Shown: positions 6,402 to 12,722 of the stretch, piece after piece | Layout: each line of letters starts with the position of its first letter | Numbering within the stretch: position 1 is the stretch's first letter | Origin: JBBRHH01 sp038222915 | GTDB taxonomy: Bacteria > Planctomycetota > Phycisphaerae > Tepidisphaerales > Tepidisphaeraceae | Reading direction: 5' to 3' | DNA length: 12,722 nt | NCBI GenBank assembly: GCA_038222915.1 | Contig: JBBRHH010000118.1 | Span: forward strand, 1 to 12,722 | The notes under the pieces: model-generated | Databases searched by the model: none | What the model was told of the DNA's origin: nothing | The model's input: the letters and a program-made list of their open reading frames with translations, nothing else | Translations under genes and position numbers: made by a program

Positions 6402-9400
6402 GCGATACCCCCCGGCCGGCATCCGAGTATGCGCATGAAGCGGATCCCGACACTCTGGCTGAGCTGCTGAGCGACACGGTTCGCGAGGACGATGAACTGG
6501 TCGAGCAGGGTTTTGAGGAGATCGGGCCGTACCGGCTGCTGGAACGGATCGGCGAAGGGGGAATGGGGGTTGTTTTCAAGGCCAGGGAATCGACGCCGAC
6601 GGGGCGTATGGTGGCGCTGAAGGTGATCAAGGGCGGGCATGAGACCAGCGAGGTGATGCGGCGGTTTGAGGCGGAGCGGCAAGCTTTGTCGCGGATGGAT
6701 CATGCGAATATCGCGAAGGTGTATGACGCGGGGGTCGATGGCCGAGGAAGGCCCTACTTTGTAATGGAATATGTGGCAGGGGTGGCGATCACGCGGTTCT
6801 GTGACGAGAACCGGTTGAGCATCTCGCAACGGCTGGACCTGTTTATCCAGGCCTGCGAGGCGGTGGCGCATGCCCATGCGAAGGGGATCATCCATCGGGA
6901 CATCAAGGCATCCAACGTGATGGCGCTGGTCGTGGATGGAAAGCCGACAGTGAAGGTGATCGACTTTGGGATCGCCAAGGCGGTGGCGGGCGACCGATTG
7001 ATGGGGCAGACCTACTGGACGCTGCATGGGCATGCGATCGGGACATATGAGGCGATGAGCCCGGAACAGGCCGATGGCAGCCCTGACGTCGATACGCGGA
7101 GCGATGTCTATTCGCTTGGCACGCTGCTGTACGAATTGCTCGCGGGCGTGAAGCCGTTTGATCCACATCAACTGGCCAAGGCGTCGGAGGCGGAGATCCG
7201 TCGATTGATCCGGGAAGTCGATCCGCCGCGACCCAGCCAGCGGCTTGGGTTGCTGGAGGTATCCGCCGGCACCACCATCGCCCATGCGCGGCAGACACAA
7301 CGGGCGCCGATGATGCAGCATTTGCGGACGGAGTTGGACTGGATTCCGTTGATGGCGATGCGGAAGGACCGGGAGCGGCGCTATGCGAGCCCGCTGGAAC
7401 TGGCCGCGGACATCCGCAATTACCTGAACAATGTTCCGCTGGTGGCGCGGCCGGATTCGGTGGGGTATCGGTTGAAGAAGGCGGTGCGGCGGAATCGTGT
7501 GGCGTTGGCGGTGACGACCGGCGTGATCCTGGCGATCGCATTTTTCGTTGGGCTGCACATTCATGGGCTGAACCTGGCGAATCTGCGTACGCAGAATGCG
7601 ATGTCTATTGCGGTGCGCGAGAAGGAGGAGGGGGCGCGGCAGCGGGGGCTTGCGGAGTCGCGGGGGTATCTTTCGGCGCTGGCGGCTTCGGATATGGCAT
7701 TTGAACAGGGGGACATGGGGACTGCGCGGAAGTGGCTGCTGGATGTGCCGGCGGTGATGCGCGGCTGGGAGTGGCGGTATGAATTGGCGCGGACGGATCC
7801 GGCGCTGATTACGATTCGTTATGACGGAAAATTCGGCGCGATCTGTTCTAAGACGAAGCGCACGGCAACGGTGCGGGATGGGCGGTATCTGACGATCTGG
7901 GACATGGAGACGGGGCAGCCGGTGCAAACGGGTGATCTTGGGGAGGGAACGGTTGGCGTGAGCGCATTCGACGCGTCGGGCACCCGGCTTCTGGTCGTTT
8001 GGCAAAAGGAAGTACGGGTTGTCGATGCGGTGACGCTGCGCGTCATTCGAACGCTGGCCGACGACCGCGCTGTTGCGACAGGGGCATCGTTCAGCCCCGA
8101 CGGGCGGAGGGTTCTGAGCAGGTCCGTCGATGGTTGGGTCATCCTTTGGGATTCGGATACCGGCGATCGGATCAGGACTTTGGAAGGGCATCACTACGGG
8201 AGCCGTGCCGGCCCATTCAGTGCCGACAGCAAAAAATTCCTCACCTGCTCCTCCGATGGCACGGCTGAGGTGTGGGATACGTCCACCGGCGAATCGCTCT
8301 GGCGGCATCGCGGAGAAGACAAGGTGTGCAACGGCGCATTGAGCCCCGATGGCGGCCGGGTGCTGCTCTGCGTCGAATCGGCAGACGCTCAAGTCTGGAA
8401 CTGGTCGAGCGACAAAATGCTGATGGCGTTCAAGGGAGAGGAGCGAAGTGTTGTCGCCGGGTGCTTTTCGCCGGATGGTCAGCGCATCGCGACCGGAGAT
8501 GTTGGCAGCGGACTTCGCGTGTGGGATGCCACCAGCGGCCAAGGGATTCTTGCCCTGCGAGGACATGAATCGTCGGTATTCCATTTCATTGCCTTCAGCC
8601 CGGACGGCTCGCAGATCGTTTCCGCCGCCCTGGATCAGTCCATCCGCGTTTGGGATGCACGCGTTCGGCACGGCCCGGTCATGCTGAGCGGACATAACAG
8701 TGAACTTTCGTCGGTTCGATTCAGCCCGGATGGGAAACGCCTGCTCACAGCGGGCAATGACATGACCGCCCGCATCTGGGACATCGAAACGGGGGCGCAA
8801 CTCCGTGTGCTGGAACATCAAAGCGCTGTTCATACCGCTGACTTCAGCCCCGACGGTTTGAAAATCGTCACGGCGTCGGCCGATGCGACGGTGCGGCTGT
8901 GGGACGCCACGACGCTTTCGCAACCACTGCCGCTGGTCGGGCATCAGGTGGACGTCAGCCGCGCGGTGTTCAGTCGCGATGGACGCTTTGTACTTTCATC
9001 CTCGTGGGACGAAACTGCGCGCATCTGGGACGCTGCGACTGGGAAATCGGTGGCGACGCTGCAGGACCATGGGCGGATGGAGACGGCGATCTACAGCCCC
9101 GATGGGAGCCGGATTGTGACTACTTCGTGGGACCAATCCGCACATGTCTGGGATGCCGCTACGCGCAAAGTCATTCTCACACTGGACGGACATACGCATT
9201 ACGTGCGGTGGGCGGCGTTCAGTCCTGATGGACAGCTGATCGCGACCTGCTCGTATGACTCGACGGTGCGCATCTGGAACGCGAAAGACGGGGTACTGCT
9301 GCGTGTGCTGGCCGGCAACACCGGGGTGGTTTGCACGGTGGAGTTCAGCCACGACGGGACTCGGCTGGTGAGTGCGGGCGGGGATGACGCGGTGCGAATC

Positions 9401-9574
9401 TGGGATCCGCGCAGTGGGCAGCTTTATCTCACGCTGCGCGGGCCGCGGGCGTGGGTGATGGCTGCGGCGTTTAGTCCTGATGACACGCGGGTGGCGGCCG
9501 GTTGCCGGGATGGGACGGTGTGGGTTTGGGATGCGCTGACGGTGCATGAGCGGGAAGCGATGCGCGGACGCTGA
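6398..9574 (+). CDS. Transmembrane Hanks-type Ser/Thr protein kinase with C-terminal WD40 repeats
   Basis: This 1058-residue kinase starts at a TTG overlapping the sigma stop. The kinase domain covers about residues 44-345: P-loop GEGGMGVVF (52-60), K75 in VALKVI, catalytic loop HRDIKASN with D168 and N173, and DFG at 189-191. The P+1 loop reads GTYEAMSPEQA (215-225), with Ala where Tyr usually stands. After it come DVYSLGTLLYELLAG (236-250) and the conserved planctomycete stretch LDWIPLMAMRKDRERRY. One membrane helix (about 369-389) follows RRNR, which puts the kinase in the cytoplasm and the rest outside. A short helical spacer (about 400-465) leads to fourteen WD40-like units, with W or its equivalent at 501, 542, 584, 626, 667, 709, 752, 794, 835, 877, 918, 960, 1002 and 1044. 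That suits two seven-bladed propellers, a scaffold or sensor. All catalytic residues are present, so it should be active. The likely substrate is the co-translated sigma factor (inference). Confidence 0.93.
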   Translation: MSDTPRPASEYAHEADPDTLAELLSDTVREDDELVEQGFEEIGPYRLLERIGEGGMGVVFKARESTPTGRMVALKVIKGGHETSEVMRRFEAERQALSRMDHANIAKVYDAGVDGRGRPYFVMEYVAGVAITRFCDENRLSISQRLDLFIQACEAVAHAHAKGIIHRDIKASNVMALVVDGKPTVKVIDFGIAKAVAGDRLMGQTYWTLHGHAIGTYEAMSPEQADGSPDVDTRSDVYSLGTLLYELLAGVKPFDPHQLAKASEAEIRRLIREVDPPRPSQRLGLLEVSAGTTIAHARQTQRAPMMQHLRTELDWIPLMAMRKDRERRYASPLELAADIRNYLNNVPLVARPDSVGYRLKKAVRRNRVALAVTTGVILAIAFFVGLHIHGLNLANLRTQNAMSIAVREKEEGARQRGLAESRGYLSALAASDMAFEQGDMGTARKWLLDVPAVMRGWEWRYELARTDPALITIRYDGKFGAICSKTKRTATVRDGRYLTIWDMETGQPVQTGDLGEGTVGVSAFDASGTRLLVVWQKEVRVVDAVTLRVIRTLADDRAVATGASFSPDGRRVLSRSVDGWVILWDSDTGDRIRTLEGHHYGSRAGPFSADSKKFLTCSSDGTAEVWDTSTGESLWRHRGEDKVCNGALSPDGGRVLLCVESADAQVWNWSSDKMLMAFKGEERSVVAGCFSPDGQRIATGDVGSGLRVWDATSGQGILALRGHESSVFHFIAFSPDGSQIVSAALDQSIRVWDARVRHGPVMLSGHNSELSSVRFSPDGKRLLTAGNDMTARIWDIETGAQLRVLEHQSAVHTADFSPDGLKIVTASADATVRLWDATTLSQPLPLVGHQVDVSRAVFSRDGRFVLSSSWDETARIWDAATGKSVATLQDHGRMETAIYSPDGSRIVTTSWDQSAHVWDAATRKVILTLDGHTHYVRWAAFSPDGQLIATCSYDSTVRIWNAKDGVLLRVLAGNTGVVCTVEFSHDGTRLVSAGGDDAVRIWDPRSGQLYLTLRGPRAWVMAAAFSPDDTRVAAGCRDGTVWVWDALTVHEREAMRGR

Positions 9575-9947
9575 GAAGTATCCTTCCCCGCAAGTTTCCA
9601 CATTTCTTGAGCAATCTCAGCCTGTTCAAATCTGCGCGCAAGATGCGCCTGCAGGCTGCGTACTTATCCCTTAACAGGCAAGCTCAGCCACAAATTCGCT
9701 GATTTTATTGGGCCTGTGTGTCAACCGGGAGTCTCGGCACCTGCCGTCTGGTGGGTTCGTTCACGCCGTTCGCCGACTGTCGTCCATTGAGAATGAAGAA
9801 AGGAGTCGGTTACTGATCGGGCCATTCTACATTCATGCATGAGCTCGTCCGGTATGCCGCTGGGCCAAGTTCGTGTTGATATGACGTTTCTGCACCTTCA
9901 CATCCAGCTAATAACGAATCTTCCCAACTATTTTTCACGGAGAATTT
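9575..9947. other. Non-coding gap between the kinase gene and the PEP-CTERM gene
   Basis: No credible gene is seen in these 373 bp. Small structures are present: an inverted repeat CAGCCTG (9618-9624) / CAGGCTG (9652-9658), a 10-bp palindrome GCCTGCAGGC (9647-9656) overlapping it, and a weak hairpin with a T-run at 9684-9706. The stretch from 9710 to 9940 should hold the promoter of the PEP-CTERM gene. TTGATA (9876-9881) and TAATAA (9909-9914) are present but 27 bp apart, so I do not call a promoter. Confidence 0.6.
9684..9706 (+). terminator. Weak candidate intrinsic terminator after the kinase gene
   Basis: TCAGC (9684-9688) and GCTGA (9698-9702) can form a 5-bp stem with a 9-nt loop, overlapping TTTT at 9703-9706. 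The stem is short, and it lies 110 bp beyond the kinase stop, so termination may instead be Rho-dependent. Confidence 0.22.
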
Positions 9948-10700
9948 ATGCGATTAACTCGAATTTTGATTGTACTCGCGGGCTCGCTCATGGTTTCGGC
10001 GGCTCAGGCCGATCCTTTAACGGTTACCGGATTTGGGGGAACAAACTTCTCCTATAGCACTCATGCGACGGCCGGAGGGAATTCGACTACGGATGACCAT
10101 CCCACGAACGGATTTGCCCCGCCCCTGTCGTTCGCGTACACGTCAACAAGCACGGAACCGGGCACTGACGCAGCCCAAGCGACGCTGAATTTTACGGCCA
10201 ATGGCGGATTTGCACCGGGTTCGGACACACAGTTCGGCGTTACATTCAATATCCAGGAGTCGGAGTCCGGCAGCGGCGTGGGTAGTGGTTCCGGTGCGAA
10301 CGTGTTTGGGAGGCTCTATTTTTCGTCACCCTCGCCCATTTCGATTGATCTCGACTACGACCTCTTTAGCGACGCCTATGGCGGCACGAAGGTGCAGATC
10401 AAGGACGACGGCGGCGACCAACTATTCCTTGCCATAACCGAGAATCGGGACGGAAGTAACATCGGCACGGGGCACATCAATGTGGCCCCGGGCACGTACT
10501 ACATCGAAATCGGCAGCAACTCGGGAGACCAGACGAGCAACACCGGCGACTACACGACCGCCCACGACCATGCTTCGATGGCAGCTACGGTCACTCTCAC
10601 TGCTGTGCCAGAGCCCGGGACGATGATGATTTCCGGCTTGGCGTGCCTGGGACTGCTGGGGCGGAGGCGGCGCTTGGGCGGTCTTCGCCAAGTGCGCTGA
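9948..10700 (+). CDS. PEP-CTERM sorted secreted protein
   Basis: This 250-residue exported protein begins with a Sec signal peptide (1-21, cleavage after AQA before D22). The mature part (22 to about 219) is rich in Gly, Ser, Thr and Asp and predicted to be mostly beta-strand. It includes a flexible SESGSGVGSGSG stretch (105-116) and VAPGTYYIEIGS (179-190), which recalls Ca2+-dependent pre-peptidase C-type or similar beta-sandwich domains, but I cannot assign a family. The C-terminus is a textbook PEP-CTERM signal: VPEPG (220-224), a hydrophobic helix MMISGLACLGLLG, then RRRR (239-242). It is unusual in carrying eight more residues after the Arg cluster. In known systems an exosortase processes such proteins at the cell surface. 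No exosortase lies in this window. The ATG follows GGAG (9939-9942) at good spacing. Function is unknown. Confidence 0.88.
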   Translation: MRLTRILIVLAGSLMVSAAQADPLTVTGFGGTNFSYSTHATAGGNSTTDDHPTNGFAPPLSFAYTSTSTEPGTDAAQATLNFTANGGFAPGSDTQFGVTFNIQESESGSGVGSGSGANVFGRLYFSSPSPISIDLDYDLFSDAYGGTKVQIKDDGGDQLFLAITENRDGSNIGTGHINVAPGTYYIEIGSNSGDQTSNTGDYTTAHDHASMAATVTLTAVPEPGTMMISGLACLGLLGRRRRLGGLRQVR

Positions 10701-11022
10701 TCTGACCAACGTAATGCGGCATACTCGCGGGCGGGCGACCCGGCCGGATTGTAACGCAAACCATTCCGGCCGGCCGAGTCGTTACGGCTGCTGATTAACC
10801 AGATGTTTGTAGCTATTTGTGGACTTTGATTACGTTTTCGTCATTTTTCGCATATCGCGGATCTTTTATCGGACGAGCGGAGTAGGCTATGAACGGACGG
10901 GCCATGTCAGCCATTGGGCACTGAAATTCTGCGGATCCTTTTTTGATCAGATGGCGGGATTTTGGGTGGTGGCGGCGGGGTCTTTGAACAGAGGTCGGCC
11001 GATTTTGGAAGGGCAATTCAAC
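10701..11022. other. Non-coding gap and probable long leader before the repeat protein gene
   Basis: No credible full-size gene is seen in these 322 bp. The first part holds the inverted repeat and possible pseudoknot at 10740-10785. A weak promoter-like pair follows: TTGATT at 10826-10831 and CATATC at 10851-10856, 19 bp apart. An 11-codon open frame (10889-10924) sits behind GGAG (10879-10882) and may be a leader peptide or chance. Two related short stretches, GCGGATCTTTT (10857-10867) and GCGGATCCTTTTTT (10931-10944), form a direct repeat. The right end gives the downstream gene its Shine-Dalgarno, GGAAGGG at 11007-11013. Confidence 0.55.
10740..10785 (+). repeat. GC-rich inverted repeat with a downstream partner for its loop (possible H-type pseudoknot)
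   Basis: CCGGCCGGA (10740-10748) and TCCGGCCGG (10765-10773) form a perfect 9-bp stem with a 16-nt loop. Within that loop GTAACG (10751-10756) is the exact reverse complement of CGTTAC (10780-10785), 6 nt after the stem. The stem begins 40 bp beyond the PEP-CTERM stop. There is no T-run after it, so it is not a standard intrinsic terminator. It could protect the 3' end of the upstream message, aid termination, or be a structured element of the next leader. Confidence 0.55.
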
Positions 11023-12722
11023 ATGACAATTAAAACACGGGGCGCTCGGAGACAAGTTTGCTCTGCGCCACGTCATTCCCATTTGCGTAGCACGGCGCTG
11101 GCGATGGCAGCGATGGCCGCTATCGCCAACACGGCGCATGCCGCGGACAAGACTTTTAACTACATTGGGCCGGCCGGCGGCGCCTGGAGCAATGCGTCGA
11201 ACTGGCGTGACGCTTTGAATTTGTCAGGCGTGCCGGGAAATGGGGATCAGGCGATCATCAGCTCGACGTTGTCGAACGCTTCTGTGACGTATGACACTCT
11301 TGGCTCTTCCGCAGTGCTTAGCCTGATCAATGTGACTGGCGCCAATGGAGGCACGGCCACACTCACATTTCCTGGAAGTGATCAGCACCAGCAAAACCTG
11401 GCCACCAACCAACTGGTCATCGGTCAGAATCCTTTTCTGCCAGGGCAAGCGGGCTCGGGCAATGTGCAATTGCTCGGAGATGGACTTGTTTCCGCGAATA
11501 CCGTCCAACTGTTCAATGGCACCCTCCACAGCAGTACTCCTGACATACAGTTCAGCTTCAATCAAGGCCCAGGCTCGCAAGACACTTTCATAAATTCGCA
11601 GTTCAAGTTCGGCAGCATCCAGCAGTTAGGCGGAACTGCATCGTTTGACGGTCAAGGCCTGATTCTTAGTTCCAATTCGTCGTACGATCAACTCGGCGGA
11701 ACGAATACCGTCGTTGGCAATGTTCTCTTGAGCGACGACGCCATTCACGACGACAATCTTGCCAGTCATTACAACATAAATGGAGGTCAGCTCAGTTCTG
11801 CTCAGGGCATTTTTATGGGGTATGGACAGAAGTCGCTCGGAACGTCATTCAATTTGAGCGGCGGCGCGGTGAATGTTGCGCATGGGGCCGTGTGGATCGG
11901 CGATTTTGGAGGCGATGCCACGCTGACACAGACTGGCGGATCGTTGACTCTGGGGACGACCAGCACACCGGTTGATATGAACATTGCCGTGGGCACTCCG
12001 GGGACTTTCGATTCGACCGGCCGCTATTACCTCAGCGGCAACGGCATTGCGACGATCAGCGGGAGCGTGAATGTTGGCGGATCCGACGGTTCCCGCCCCG
12101 ATCTAGGGGGCAAAGGCAACGGATTGTTTCAGATGGCAAGTGGGACTGCCACCATTTCAGATACGCTCAAAATCTGGGAGCAGGGACAGGTCAATTTTTC
12201 CGGCGGCACGCTCCAGGTTGGTTCGCTGGACACGACTGGAAACCCCGGCCATTTCAACTGGACCGGCGGAAGTCTGACTATCGTGGACCAGTTCGTCGGG
12301 GTGGTGCCGTCGGGGCCGTTCGGCTCGACATTGAACGTAGGCGACGGTCAAACTCTGCATCTGATGAAGTTGCTGGCCGTGGGCAGCAATTCAAGCAGCG
12401 CTGTCAACCAGACTGGCGGCAGTGTGCTGATCGGCACTACGCTGTCCCCGCAGGGGCTGTTTGTGGGGACGGTTCCGTCGGGCACGGCGGCCTACAATCT
12501 TGGCGGCGACGGGGTTCTGAGCGTTACGGGTAGTGAGCATATTGGCAGTGCCGGCCCGGCAACGTTCACACAGACCGGAGGAACCCATACTGTTGGGTCT
12601 GGACTCAGGATCGCTGAGACCCCGGACGCTCCGGCCACTTATCAAATCACCGGCGGAACGCTTCAAGTGGTGGGCTCGGCGGCAGTCAGCTTCCGATTAA
12701 TTGGCGGCAGCGGCAACCTTGG
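11023..12722 (+). CDS. Large secreted protein with T5SS/PEP-CTERM-type glycine-rich beta repeats (partial, C-terminus beyond window)
   Basis: The frame opens at ATG 11023, behind GGAAGGG (11007-11013), and stays open for 566 codons to the window edge. Residues 1-40 form a long, basic Sec signal peptide ending NTAHA, with cleavage before A41. The mature protein starts with a motif common in planctomycete surface proteins: YIGPAGGAWSNASNW (47-61) followed by VPGNGDQAIIS (70-80). From about residue 245 onward short repeats of the form (Y/F/V)xxTGGxLxVG recur, for example TQTGGSLTLG (302-311), NFSGGTLQVGS (391-401), NWTGGSLTI (412-420), NQTGGSVLIG (462-471), TQTGGTHTVGS (516-526) and QITGGTLQVVGS (541-552). 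This resembles T5SS/PEP-CTERM-associated repeats and predicts a parallel beta-helix or solenoid outside the cell. Role in surface or matrix structure is inference. The C-terminus (PEP-CTERM, dockerin or other anchor) is not visible. Confidence 0.85.
   Translation, partial: MTIKTRGARRQVCSAPRHSHLRSTALAMAAMAAIANTAHAADKTFNYIGPAGGAWSNASNWRDALNLSGVPGNGDQAIISSTLSNASVTYDTLGSSAVLSLINVTGANGGTATLTFPGSDQHQQNLATNQLVIGQNPFLPGQAGSGNVQLLGDGLVSANTVQLFNGTLHSSTPDIQFSFNQGPGSQDTFINSQFKFGSIQQLGGTASFDGQGLILSSNSSYDQLGGTNTVVGNVLLSDDAIHDDNLASHYNINGGQLSSAQGIFMGYGQKSLGTSFNLSGGAVNVAHGAVWIGDFGGDATLTQTGGSLTLGTTSTPVDMNIAVGTPGTFDSTGRYYLSGNGIATISGSVNVGGSDGSRPDLGGKGNGLFQMASGTATISDTLKIWEQGQVNFSGGTLQVGSLDTTGNPGHFNWTGGSLTIVDQFVGVVPSGPFGSTLNVGDGQTLHLMKLLAVGSNSSSAVNQTGGSVLIGTTLSPQGLFVGTVPSGTAAYNLGGDGVLSVTGSEHIGSAGPATFTQTGGTHTVGSGLRIAETPDAPATYQITGGTLQVVGSAAVSFRLIGGSGNL

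Noticed and set aside
6368..8944. Long minus-strand open frame opposite the kinase (858 codons)
   Set aside because: It is antisense to a kinase with complete motifs, and its translation is Arg, His and Pro rich with no domain.
9839..10057. Small plus-strand open frame overlapping the PEP-CTERM start
   Set aside because: It covers the signal-peptide region of the real gene in another frame and has no good ribosome site.

Overview
The window looks like chromosomal DNA of a member of the Planctomycetota, possibly from the Phycisphaerae side of the phylum. That is inferred from gene content, not from any marker. The pointers are an ECF-type sigma factor of the FPSTHW/TRWSLV family followed directly by a Hanks-type Ser/Thr kinase with a WD40 C-terminus, a secreted LamG protein with a HEAT-like tail, a PEP-CTERM protein, and a large secreted protein built from T5SS/PEP-CTERM-like glycine repeats. 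Composition is moderately GC-rich, with many GCG and GGG codons. I see no tRNA, rRNA, CRISPR array, transposase or phage gene.

Layout. (1) 1-2027, minus strand: a two-component pair, a membrane histidine kinase (321-2027) followed 27 bp later by a single-domain response regulator that runs off the left edge. (2) 2200-3237, plus strand: a divergent gene for a secreted LamG protein, behind a perfect TATAAT -10 box. (3) 3234-4919, minus strand: glutamine-dependent NAD+ synthetase nadE, converging on the LamG gene so tightly that the two stop codons overlap. (4) 4920-5597: a non-coding gap holding two separate arrays of four 7-mers, an 11-mer direct repeat and a 35-nt pure pyrimidine tract. (5) 5598-9574, plus strand: sigma factor and kinase-WD40 gene, joined by a TTGA stop/start overlap behind a strong Shine-Dalgarno. 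(6) 9948-10700, plus: a PEP-CTERM protein. (7) 10701-11022: a gap with a 9-bp GC-rich inverted repeat whose loop can pair further downstream, as in an H-type pseudoknot. (8) 11023-12722, plus: the start of a long repeat-rich secreted protein that runs off the right edge.

How the parts may work together. The sigma factor and kinase are almost certainly co-translated and form one signalling unit with no visible anti-sigma gene. The usual acidic DAED-type motif in sigma region 2.2 reads DAAD here, with Ser and Thr just before it, so control of the sigma factor by phosphorylation is a plausible and testable idea. The two downstream secreted proteins are candidates for cell-surface or matrix components, but nothing in the sequence proves the kinase module controls them. 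No wholly new system is certain. The best candidates for follow-up are the sigma/kinase/14-WD40-repeat module, the heptamer arrays and the possible pseudoknot.
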